A stretch of DNA of 13,867 nt. Source: JACKGW01 sp964586025. GTDB taxonomy: Bacteria > Planctomycetota > PLA2 > JAEUHO01. Below, piece by piece: positions 6,591 to 13,732 of the stretch. The notes under the pieces are model-generated. The model saw only the letters and a program-made list of their open reading frames with translations. It ran no database searches and was not told where the DNA came from. The stretch lies in assembly GCA_964586025.1 (NCBI GenBank), contig CAZPGF010000073.1:1-13867 (forward strand), written 5' to 3'. The translations under genes were made by a program, and so were the position numbers. Position 1 is the first letter of the stretch, and each line of letters starts with the position of its first letter.

Positions 6591-7652
6591 ATGAGCGCGC
6601 GACGTCCGGACGCCGACGGCCGATCGAACCTCCTCCGCGCCGTCGGTCACGCGAGCCTGGCCGCGCTCGAGGCGCCGTTCCGTGCGGCCGTCGCGTGGCG
6701 TCGCATCGCCTACGACGCGGGCTGGCGCGAGGTCGTGCGGCTGCCGGTTGCGGTGATCTCGATCGGCAACCTCGCGGTCGGCGGTACGGGCAAGACGCCG
6801 TTCTCGATCCTGCTGGCCAGCCGACTCCTCGAAGCGGGTCGCTCTCCCGGCATCGTCGCACGGGGCTATCGCCGTGAACGGGGACAACGGCTGAACGACG
6901 AAGGCCGGGAAGTCGAACGCGCGTTCGCCGGACGGGTTCCCCAGGTCCAGGATCCCGACCGCGTCGCCGCGGCGCACGCGCTCCTCGCCGCACACCCCGA
7001 GACCGACGTGCTGCTGCTCGACGACGGCTTCCAACACCGCCGCGTCGCGCGCGATCTGGACATCGTCCTGCTCGACGGGACGCGCGACCTAGACAAGGAC
7101 CACCTCCTGCCGCGAGGTCGGCTGCGCGAGCCGCCGGCCGCGCTCGAGCGTGCGGACCTCGTGGTGGTGACCCGTGCCGAGCGGCTCGACCCGGCCGCCC
7201 GTCTCGCGCGTTCCCTCGCCATCGCGCGCCACACCCACGCGCCGGTCGCCTTCGCCGCGACACATCCGGTCCGCGTCGAAGGCCTCGCCGATTCCGATGT
7301 CGCCGCGTTGTTCGGCCTGCGCGTCGCCCTCGTCTCGGGCATCGGCGCGCCCGATGCGTTTCGCGCGACCGTCGAGACGCTCGGCGCCGAGGTCGTCTGG
7401 GCCGAGACGTGGCCCGACCATCGCGCGCCCGGGCCGGAGCGCCTCGACGCGCTACGCCGTCGCGCCTCCGCGACCGGTGCGCGCGCGCTGCTCGTCACCC
7501 GCAAGGACGCGATGAAACTCGGCGCGGCGATGGAGCGCCCCGGACCGGTTCCGGTCGGTGTGCTGGTGGTCGCGACCGACCTCGTGGACGGCTGCGAACA
7601 GCTCGACCGGGCGGTGCGCCGCGCCCTCGGCGGCGCCCCGTCACGCGCGTAG
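6591..7652 (+). CDS. lpxK: Tetraacyldisaccharide 4'-kinase
   Basis: A 353-residue kinase that phosphorylates the 4' position of the lipid A disaccharide precursor at the inner membrane, giving lipid IVA. Conserved elements are all visible: VISIGNLAVGGTGKTP (55-70, Walker A), ARGYRR (90-95), DVLLLDDGFQHRRVARDLDIVLLD (139-162, the family's DDGFQH motif), HLLPRGRLREP (171-181) and the ADLVVVT strand (188-194). The length is normal for the family, and the N-terminal region before residue 52 corresponds to the membrane-associating segment. Its presence implies a lipid A-containing outer membrane. No clear ribosome-binding site is seen, but the start fits the family. It is 29 bases after the LysM gene and 32 before the formimidoyltransferase gene; no other lpx gene is in the window. 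Confidence 0.95.
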   Translation: MSARRPDADGRSNLLRAVGHASLAALEAPFRAAVAWRRIAYDAGWREVVRLPVAVISIGNLAVGGTGKTPFSILLASRLLEAGRSPGIVARGYRRERGQRLNDEGREVERAFAGRVPQVQDPDRVAAAHALLAAHPETDVLLLDDGFQHRRVARDLDIVLLDGTRDLDKDHLLPRGRLREPPAALERADLVVVTRAERLDPAARLARSLAIARHTHAPVAFAATHPVRVEGLADSDVAALFGLRVALVSGIGAPDAFRATVETLGAEVVWAETWPDHRAPGPERLDALRRRASATGARALLVTRKDAMKLGAAMERPGPVPVGVLVVATDLVDGCEQLDRAVRRALGGAPSRA

Positions 7653-7684
7653 GCTCCCGCTTCCCCTCCCGAGAGACCCCGCCG

Positions 7685-8596
7685 ATGGCCGTCCTGCTCG
7701 AGTGCGTGCCCAACATCAGCGACGGACGCCGACCGCACGAGATAGCGGCGATCGCCGCAGCGTTCACGTCGGCGGGCGCGACGAACCTGGGCGTGGACTC
7801 CGATGCGGACCACAACCGCACCGTGATCACGTTCGCCGGTACGCCCGCCGAGGTGATCGAGGGCGCGGTGCGCGGAGCCGCCGAGGCGTGCCGGCGCATC
7901 AACCTCAACCGCCACGCCGGCGCGCACCCGCGGATGGGCGCAACGGACGTGATCCCGTTCATCCCGCTCGGTGACGCGACGATGGAGGACGCGGTCGCCG
8001 CCGCCACCACGACGGCGGAGCGGATCTGGACCGAACTCTCGATCCCGACCTACCTCTACGCGCTCGCCGCACGGCGCCCCGAGCGGGCGGACCTCGCGGT
8101 GGTCCGCAAGGGTCAGTTCGAAGGCATTCGCGACACGATCGCCGTCGATCCGGCGCGCGCGCCGGACTTCGGTTCGCCTGCGGTGCATCCGACCGCCGGC
8201 GTCTCGGCGGTGGGCGCGCGATTCTTCCTCATCGCGTTCAACGTGAACCTCGCGTCGCGCGATCTCGCGCTCGCGCGACGGATCGCGCAGTCCATCCGCG
8301 AACGCGACGGCGGCCTTCCGGGCGTCAAGGCGATGGGCTTCGATCTGCCCGAGCAGCGTCTGGTGCAGGTCTCGATGAACCTCGTCGACTTCCGCCGGAC
8401 GAGTCCGATCGAGGCGTACGACGCGATTCGTCGCGCCGCCGAGGAAGCGGGCGTCGCAATCGCCGGCAGCGAGGTGGTGGGCCTGATCCCCGCCGCCGCC
8501 GCCCCCGACGGATTTCGCGAGCGCGTCGAAGCCCACGACTTCGATCCCGAGACGCAGATCATCGAGCGCAAGCTGGCCCGCTCCCGACCGACATAG
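7685..8596 (+). CDS. Glutamate formimidoyltransferase (FTCD N-terminal domain type)
   Basis: A 303-residue enzyme that transfers the formimino group of N-formimino-glutamate to tetrahydrofolate, a late step of histidine breakdown that feeds one-carbon metabolism. It begins with LLECVPNISDGR (4-15), has DADHNRTVITFAG (40-52), and carries the active-site segment HAGAHPRMGATDVIPFIPL (77-95) with the presumed catalytic histidine at 81. VRKGQFEGI and LPGVKAMGFDLPEQRLVQVSMNL follow. The length matches the stand-alone transferase. The ATG at 7685 begins exactly where family homology starts; only a weak GAGAG lies upstream. The cyclodeaminase partner is at 2451-3107 on the other strand. No other histidine-utilisation gene is in the window. 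A repeat element follows immediately. Confidence 0.93.
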   Translation: MAVLLECVPNISDGRRPHEIAAIAAAFTSAGATNLGVDSDADHNRTVITFAGTPAEVIEGAVRGAAEACRRINLNRHAGAHPRMGATDVIPFIPLGDATMEDAVAAATTTAERIWTELSIPTYLYALAARRPERADLAVVRKGQFEGIRDTIAVDPARAPDFGSPAVHPTAGVSAVGARFFLIAFNVNLASRDLALARRIAQSIRERDGGLPGVKAMGFDLPEQRLVQVSMNLVDFRRTSPIEAYDAIRRAAEEAGVAIAGSEVVGLIPAAAAPDGFRERVEAHDFDPETQIIERKLARSRPT

Positions 8597-8604
8597 GGCC
8601 GTTT

Positions 8605-8820
8605 CCGTTCGGGCCCCTCACGCTCCGCGCGCAACTCCGATGGCGACCGATCCGCCCCAAGCGTGCCATTCCTTCGCGTTCACCGCCGGTCCGGGTTCGC
8701 AGGCGGGGAGCGGAAGGTCGCCGTGGAGGGCGACGTGTGGTTCGCCACTCGAGCCCGACACGGCGGCCTGAGCGCCCCCGATCTGCGAAGCCGCATGTCC
8801 GCAAGGTCAGGGACCCCCTG
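8605..8820 (+). repeat. Repeat element copy C (core 8621-8810)
   Basis: The core aligns gaplessly with copy B (82-271). Left of the core, CCGTTCGGGCCC (8605-8616) matches the corresponding edge of copy B after a two-base indel. To the right, GGACCCCCTG matches the edge of copy A with one mismatch. It begins eight bases after the formimidoyltransferase stop and ends about 30 bases before the next gene, in the same orientation as both. The conserved hairpin GTCGCC-GTGGAG-GGCGAC lies at 8717-8734, and TTCGCAG (8696-8702) can pair with CTGCGAA (8783-8789). An open frame from 8663 gives a 63-residue product, but differences from copy B are not concentrated at third codon positions. Confidence 0.85.
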
Positions 8821-8837
8821 CCCGGAATCCCCACGCA

Positions 8838-8843
8838 TACCAT
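8838..8843 (+). promoter_or_regulatory. Possible -10 box (TACCAT) before the first FG-GAP gene
   Basis: TACCAT ends seven bases before the ATG at 8851, with no Shine-Dalgarno between. It overlaps an alternative in-frame ATG at 8842, which is why I prefer the later start. Weak on its own. Confidence 0.25.
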
Positions 8844-8850
8844 GCGCCCC

Positions 8851-10425
8851 ATGACAAGGCAGCCGCTCGATGGTGAAGGGACGGGCTCGCGCGGGACGCC
8901 CGGCGCTTGGACCGCTGCCGCGGCCCTGGTGCTGCTGCTGCTTGGCGCGGCCCCCGTCGATGCGGCACCTCCCGTCACGGCGGCGATCGAACTCGGCGGC
9001 CGGGTACACGACGTGCGTCTCGCCGACGCGAACGGCGACGGCCGCGGCGACCTCGCGGCGATCATCGACGACGGGCGAGGCGGGCTGCGCGTCGTCCTGT
9101 TCCGCGGCGGACCGACTCCCGCGACGAGGACCTGGTTTCCTGCGGATGCCCGCGCCGAGATTCGGCTCGACGGTCCTCTCGCCCGCACCGGCATGATCGC
9201 CTTCGCCCGGTTCGGGGATGCGGCGCTGCGCGTGTTCCACCCGGGCGGGTGCGCGGAGTTCGCCCTGGACGGACGCCACCTCCTCGATCGGGCCCTTCCC
9301 GCGGCGCCGTCGATCGTCGGCGCTCCGGGTGTCGCGCCGACCTTCCTCGACGGCGTCGCGGACCTCGACGGCGACGGCCGCCCGGAGTGCTGGATCCCGA
9401 TCGATTCGGGCGAAGGGGCTTTCCTCGTTCGCGCCGGCGACGGGCGCGACCTGACCCTCGCCCTCTCCGCGACGAGTCGTGTCGCGGCCCAACGCGACCA
9501 GGCGTTCCAGCGCGTGGCGTCGATCCCGTCGCTCACTGCGACCGATCTCGACGGGGACGGTCGTCTCGAACTGGCGACGGTCGTCGAGGGACACCTCGTC
9601 GGGTTCGACCCCCTTGCGCCCTCGCCGAGCGACGGCGCGCCCGATCGGCGCGGCGAGCCCGTGCTGCGCCTTCCGTTGCCGTTTCTCCTCGACGCTCCCC
9701 CTCCTGCGCCGAACACGCTGCACATGCCGCGCATCCAGTTGGAAGACGTCGACGGAGACGGGGCTGCCGACCTGATCGTCACGCTCATCACCGGGAGGAC
9801 CGATCGACTCGGGTCGTTGAAGACGATCCTGTTCCACTACGCCGGACCGCTGCGGGCACCCGAGCGGACCGAACTCGGTACACCGAGGGGTCGGATCGAC
9901 ACGCCGTCCGTCGTGCTGCACCCGGTGTTCACGGACCTCGACGGCGACGGGGCGCTCGACTACGCGGGAGACTCGATCCGCGACGCGAACCTCGTCGGCC
10001 TGGCCGCACGCATGCTCGGCAAGGATCCGCCGCTGACGTTGGAAGCGTTCCGGTTCGACCGCGCTGCGGGGACGTTCGCGACGACGCCCCACTGGCGCAC
10101 CGAGCGCCTGTATCCCGGCAGCGAGGCGCTCGGGAATCGGTTCCGCGCCAATGCGTACTTCGGCGGCGATCTGGACGGCGACGGCCGGCGGGATCTCGTC
10201 GATCTCGGCAACCTGACGACGGCCACGGTCCTCGCGGAGTCGGCGGCCGCCGCGGGCGCAAGCGCGCCGCGTTCGTTCGATCGCACGATCGTCGGACCGT
10301 TGCCCGTCCCGGGCGGACTCGAGCCGGCCGCCCGCTTCGGCGACCTGAACGGCGACGGCCGTCCCGACGTCGCGCTGTTCGGCGGCGCGAACGTCTATCT
10401 CCTCGTGGGAGGGGCCGCACGATGA
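8851..10425 (+). CDS. Secreted FG-GAP/VCBS repeat protein (first of a tandem pair)
   Basis: A 524-residue protein with a signal-peptide-like segment (TAAAALVLLLLGAAPVDAA, about 21-39), so probably exported. Seven calcium-binding-type DxDGDG motifs follow at about 59, 171, 232, 299, 362, 440 and 498, each continuing into a hydrophobic strand (for example DLDGDGRLELATVV and DLNGDGRPDVALFGG). This is the pattern of FG-GAP/VCBS repeats that fold as a seven- or eight-bladed propeller, often used for binding or display; no enzyme motif is seen. The start is uncertain: an in-frame ATG at 8842 would add three residues. The stop overlaps the next gene's start by four bases (ATGA). Upstream lies repeat copy C. 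Confidence 0.85.
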   Translation: MTRQPLDGEGTGSRGTPGAWTAAAALVLLLLGAAPVDAAPPVTAAIELGGRVHDVRLADANGDGRGDLAAIIDDGRGGLRVVLFRGGPTPATRTWFPADARAEIRLDGPLARTGMIAFARFGDAALRVFHPGGCAEFALDGRHLLDRALPAAPSIVGAPGVAPTFLDGVADLDGDGRPECWIPIDSGEGAFLVRAGDGRDLTLALSATSRVAAQRDQAFQRVASIPSLTATDLDGDGRLELATVVEGHLVGFDPLAPSPSDGAPDRRGEPVLRLPLPFLLDAPPPAPNTLHMPRIQLEDVDGDGAADLIVTLITGRTDRLGSLKTILFHYAGPLRAPERTELGTPRGRIDTPSVVLHPVFTDLDGDGALDYAGDSIRDANLVGLAARMLGKDPPLTLEAFRFDRAAGTFATTPHWRTERLYPGSEALGNRFRANAYFGGDLDGDGRRDLVDLGNLTTATVLAESAAAAGASAPRSFDRTIVGPLPVPGGLEPAARFGDLNGDGRPDVALFGGANVYLLVGGAAR

Positions 10426-11843
10426 GTCGCGCGTTCGCCCTTGCGCTCGCTGCCCTGCTCGTGGCGAAGTTCGTGCCCGCCACGGCCGGCGCCGACGACG
10501 ACGCACCGCTGCGAATCGAGTTCGACGAGGCGGTCCGTGCGCTCGCCGTGCGCGACGCGGACGGGGACGGAGTCGCCGATCTCGTCACGCTCGATGCGAA
10601 GCGGATGCTGCGCGTCGTGCTCGGTCGTCGCGGCGATGCGCTCGCGACGGCGCCGACGTACGCGCATCGGATCGCGGACGACGTGTCGTTCGTGACGCTG
10701 GATCCGACGGCGAAGCCGCCGGGCTACGTGACGATCGGTCGTCGCGGCGCCGCGCGGCACGGATGGAACGACCCGACGCCTCGCCCGATTCCGGGCTCGC
10801 TTGCGCTCGCCTGGACGGGCGCGGACGGCCCCGCGATGAGCGAGGGCGCGCCGACCGGAGGCGCCTTGGTCCTGCCGGCGCCGACCGGATGGCTGGTCTC
10901 CCTGCCCGACCGCGAACCGTGGACGGTGCCGGCGACGCCGCGGACCGACGTCGAGGCCGCGGCGCCGTTCCTCGAGTCGAAGGCCACGGTCACGACGACC
11001 TGGGTCACGCCGTTCGTCGGACGTGCGCCGGGGACCGGCTCGGGCGCGGCGGAGGCGGTGTGGTTGCTCGAGTCCGACGCCCTCGTCGCCCACGCCCGTC
11101 CCGCCGACGGCGCTTCCCGTTCCGTGCGATGGCCCCTCGCGCCGCTTCCGGCCGGGGCGGTGCGGATCCTGCGCGATCTCGATGCCGACGGACGACCGGA
11201 GGTGATCGAGCGCGTCGGGACGAACCAGGAGAGCCACTACGCGCTCGCGCGGCCGACCCTTCACCAGTCGGCGCCGAGACTCGTTCCGCTCGGCGGCTTT
11301 CGCCTGGCCGGGTTCCAGCTCGATCCCGAGTGGACCGACGTGAACGGCGACGGCCGCCTCGACGTCGTCATCACGTCGATCCCGATCCATGGCGCGAACA
11401 TCCTGAAGACGATCACCGCGTCGCGTGTCCAAGCGTGGCACAACGCGTTCCTGCAACGGCCGACGGATGCTGCCGAACCGTTCGCGGCGGAACCCGACGG
11501 CGTCGTCGAGAGCGAGATCGAAGTCGCCGCGCGCTTCACGTTCGCCGGCACGATCGAGGTCGATCGTGCGGTCACGCTGCTCGTGGACGTCGATCGCGAC
11601 GGGGATGGACGGCACGACCTCTTGCGCCGCGACGCGACCGGCCTGCGTTGGCACCGCGGCGTCGCGTCCGGCGTGTGGGAGAAGGACGGCGTCGCGCTGT
11701 CGATTCCGCCCCGCGGCGAAAGCATCGGCGTGCCCGCGTACTCCGGCGACCTCGACGGCGACGGATGCGACGAGGTGATCCTTCTGTACCGTGCGCCGCC
11801 CGGCGGCCGCGATGCGGCGGTCGTCCTTCGCGGCGGGCGTTGA
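10422..11843 (+). CDS. Secreted FG-GAP/VCBS repeat protein (second of a tandem pair)
   Basis: A 473-residue protein with an N-terminal signal peptide (SRAFALALAALLVAKFVPATAGA, cleavage likely near residue 23). Five DxDGDG-type motifs are seen at about 45 (DADGDG), 252 (DLDADG), 306 (DVNGDG), 391 (DRDGDG) and 443 (DLDGDG), with a long stretch (55-245) where blades would lack the motif. GGGAGGGG lies about seven bases before the ATG. It overlaps the preceding paralogue, so the two are co-translated and may work as a pair outside the cytoplasm. The part around 306-345 (WTDVNGDGRLDVVIT, LKTI) resembles the neighbour's EDVDGDGAADLIVT and LKTI region, suggesting an old duplication. It ends ten bases from the convergent gspK-like gene. 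The ligand is unknown. Confidence 0.85.
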   Translation: MSRAFALALAALLVAKFVPATAGADDDAPLRIEFDEAVRALAVRDADGDGVADLVTLDAKRMLRVVLGRRGDALATAPTYAHRIADDVSFVTLDPTAKPPGYVTIGRRGAARHGWNDPTPRPIPGSLALAWTGADGPAMSEGAPTGGALVLPAPTGWLVSLPDREPWTVPATPRTDVEAAAPFLESKATVTTTWVTPFVGRAPGTGSGAAEAVWLLESDALVAHARPADGASRSVRWPLAPLPAGAVRILRDLDADGRPEVIERVGTNQESHYALARPTLHQSAPRLVPLGGFRLAGFQLDPEWTDVNGDGRLDVVITSIPIHGANILKTITASRVQAWHNAFLQRPTDAAEPFAAEPDGVVESEIEVAARFTFAGTIEVDRAVTLLVDVDRDGDGRHDLLRRDATGLRWHRGVASGVWEKDGVALSIPPRGESIGVPAYSGDLDGDGCDEVILLYRAPPGGRDAAVVLRGGR

Positions 11844-11849
11844 GCCCGC
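11833..11849. terminator. Weak hairpin between the convergent stop codons
   Basis: GCGGGC (11833-11838) pairs with GCCCGC (11844-11849). The loop GTTGA contains the end of the FG-GAP gene's stop. There is no T-run on either strand. It is the only fold in the ten-base gap between the two convergent genes, so it may contribute to termination. Confidence 0.25.
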
Positions 11850-11853
11850 GGCG

Positions 11854-13071
11854 TCAGCGCCGGCGGTCGAACTCGTCCTCTTCGCCGGAGTCCTCGACCC
11901 GATCGATCCGCTCCTGGCAGAGCAGATGGCGAACGCCCTTCGGCGGGTTGTTCGGATCGGAGTCGGGCACCCGCTCGAAGACGAACAACTCCTCGCGGCG
12001 GGTGTTGTCGGTGGATCCGGCGATCCGCGCCGAGAAGAAGTTGCTCTTCACCTCGAAGTCGCGCGCGAGGTCGACGTTGTTGGCGCGAAGCATCGGCAGG
12101 TTCACGCCCTCGATCTCGTTCACCTGATTCACGTCGGTGAACGGATTGCCGGCGCCCACGTCGTCCGACGGCCCGTCGGGCCCCGAGTCGTCCGACGACG
12201 GCGACTCGGTCTCGGTCCCCTCGCCTGACGCCTGGCGGCGCTCGATGATGCGCTCGGCGACCATCACGTCCTTCGGGAAGAGGGATTCCAGGACGACCTG
12301 CTCGGCGGTGTTCAGGTTGATGCGGCCGCTGCCGTAGATCGTGACGAATCGCCACAGTCCGTACCCGACGTCGTCCCCCTCGCGCACGTCCTCGAGCAGG
12401 CGGTGCTTGGCGAAGTGCTCGCTGGCGAAGTGCAGATCGTCGAGCGTGATGACCGGGCTGTTGTTGATGGTGTTCGGCTTCGGGATCTGCCCGCGATTCT
12501 GACCGTTGAAGAAGCGGACGATCTCGTCGGCGAGTTCCTCGGCGATGTTGCTCACGTCGAACGGCGTGTTGGCGCGGAACCGTTTGAGCAGCTCGATCAG
12601 GCGAGCCTTCCAGATCGCCTGCTCCTCCGTGGATCCCTCGACCAGCTTGCGCAACGGCAACTTCGCCTGTTCGTCCTGCACCACGGTGCGCAAGCGCACG
12701 TTCGTCGTCGGCTCGCTTCGGTCGAGCAACTCGGAGGCATTCCACGAGTCGTCGTAACTGTCGTACTCGTTCGCGATCCCGTCGAACTCGACGCGCGCGA
12801 TGAGGATCTGGTACTGCCCCTCGATCGCGTTGTCGATCGCGAGTTGCTCCTTCACGTTCAGCGCGGTGCGCGACTCGACGTCGATCTGGAACGCGAACTC
12901 GGCGACGATCGGGATCAACACCGCGGACAGGAGGAGGACGATCAGGAGGGCCATCCCGCGTTCGCGTCGGGCCGCGCCTGCGGTCGGCGTCGCGAAGTCG
13001 GGGCGGGCGGCGTGCATCGGTGCCGATTGTGCGCGGGATCGAACGGGGAGGAATCGCGTTCCGACCGGCAT
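11854..13071 (-). CDS. gspK: Type II secretion minor pseudopilin, GspK family
   Basis: A 405-residue protein. A basic leader ending RRERG (35-39) precedes MALLIVLLLSAVLIPIVAEF (40-59), a type IV prepilin-type cleavage site and helix. The glutamate at mature position 5 is missing (isoleucine 44), a known trait of GspK, which caps the pseudopilus tip. DEQAKLPLRKL (133-143) and GSGRINLNTAEQVVLESLFP (247-266) are the paired helical-domain landmarks of the family. An acidic, probably disordered insert (282-310) separates this from the C-terminal part. The start at 13071 is set by GGAGGT five bases upstream but gives a long 39-residue leader; an ATG at 13017 would give 21 residues without a ribosome-binding site. 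No other gsp gene is in the window. A role in another pilus-like machine is possible. Confidence 0.8.
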   Translation of the reverse strand: MPVGTRFLPVRSRAQSAPMHAARPDFATPTAGAARRERGMALLIVLLLSAVLIPIVAEFAFQIDVESRTALNVKEQLAIDNAIEGQYQILIARVEFDGIANEYDSYDDSWNASELLDRSEPTTNVRLRTVVQDEQAKLPLRKLVEGSTEEQAIWKARLIELLKRFRANTPFDVSNIAEELADEIVRFFNGQNRGQIPKPNTINNSPVITLDDLHFASEHFAKHRLLEDVREGDDVGYGLWRFVTIYGSGRINLNTAEQVVLESLFPKDVMVAERIIERRQASGEGTETESPSSDDSGPDGPSDDVGAGNPFTDVNQVNEIEGVNLPMLRANNVDLARDFEVKSNFFSARIAGSTDNTRREELFVFERVPDSDPNNPPKGVRHLLCQERIDRVEDSGEEDEFDRRR

Positions 13072-13075
13072 GTCC

Positions 13076-13081
13076 ACCTCC
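13076..13081 (-). promoter_or_regulatory. Ribosome-binding site of the gspK-like gene
   Basis: GGAGGT on the minus strand, four bases (GGAC) before the ATG at 13071. It favours this start over the ATG at 13017, which has no such sequence. Confidence 0.65.
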
Positions 13082-13273
13082 GCGGCGGCGGCGCCCCAGC
13101 GGACGTCCGGCGCCACCGTTCGACGCCACCACGAGTCCGTCCGTCCGATCGCGCGGCGAGGGGGCAAAGAGGTAGGAGGACGGGCAACCGTTCCGGTGGT
13201 CGTTCGCGGCTCGTCCCGCGGCCCTCGGCGGCATCCGCCGCGAGCCGGCCCGTCGACGCGTCCGGCGGCGGAG

Positions 13274-13316
13274 CGGGTGCGCGGGCGTGGAAGGGGAGGA
13301 CGCCGTGAAGGGCAGC
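13274..13316 (+). repeat. Possible diverged relative of the repeat element
   Basis: CGGGTGCGCGGGCG (13274-13287) matches CGGGTTCGCAGGCG of copy B at 12 of 14 bases. After an indel, GGAAGG and then CGCCGTGAAGGGC (13301-13313) resemble CGCCGTGGAGGGC of the core. The order and orientation are the same. In such GC-rich DNA this could be chance. Confidence 0.3.
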
Positions 13317-13408
13317 GTGCGACGTCCCACGCGAGACCGGCCCCGCGCGGCGTCGAGGGCTCGGAGCGCGGAAAGGAGGGAGCGGGCGCAAACAGAAGAG
13401 AGCGGGCA

Positions 13409-13431
13409 GGGGCGGGTCCTCGACCCGCCCC
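13409..13431. other. Perfect 10-bp hairpin
   Basis: GGGGCGGGTC (13409-13418) and GACCCGCCCC (13422-13431) form a perfect stem with a three-base loop CTC. No T-run follows on either strand. It sits mid-way in the gap between divergent genes, so it is more likely part of a leader or a structured element than a terminator. Confidence 0.45.
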
Positions 13432-13641
13432 CACCCGCCAGGTCGAGGCCCGACATGGAAATGGGGCTTGTTTGGGCTACGGAACTTGGGGTTTGTCCTC
13501 GGTCGAACGTTGCCGCCGAACCTCGCCGACACCGCTTCGGCAAGCCGCGTGCCGACGAACGCCGCTCGTCGCGGGCGGGCCGGTTCCCCCTGCGAGGCCG
13601 GAGTCTCGGCGCTTCCGCGGCCGCTCGCTCTCGCGTCCGCA

Positions 13642-13670
13642 GCCTTGCGCCCGCACGGCGCGTGCAAGGC
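13642..13670. other. Hairpin upstream of the ABC exporter gene
   Basis: GCCTTGC (13642-13648) pairs perfectly with GCAAGGC (13664-13670), and two further pairs, one a wobble, extend inward. CCGCACGG occurs twice, at 13651-13658 in the loop and at 13670-13677 just after. Possibly a leader structure or operator of the exporter gene. Confidence 0.35.
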
Positions 13671-13732
13671 CGCACGGTGTGCGCGAGCGCCCCGCCCACC
13701 GTCCCGACGCGGCGTGCGGAAGCGCGCTGTCC

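Larger units (their letters stand above)
13072..13732. other. Intergenic region with hairpins, no convincing gene (661 bp)
   Basis: Lies between the divergent gspK-like and ABC exporter genes. It contains two clear hairpins, a possible diverged relative of the repeat element, and a short less GC-rich stretch at about 13455-13498 with the related strings GGGGCTTGTTTGGG and TTGGGGTTTG. Open frames on both strands are arginine-rich and resemble no family I know. Promoters for both genes should be here, but I could not pick a convincing one. Confidence 0.6.

Noticed and set aside
8907..11843. 978-codon plus-strand frame covering both FG-GAP genes
   Set aside because: Only its last part (from 10422) is real, as the second FG-GAP protein. 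The upstream part is an arginine-rich out-of-frame shadow of the first FG-GAP gene.
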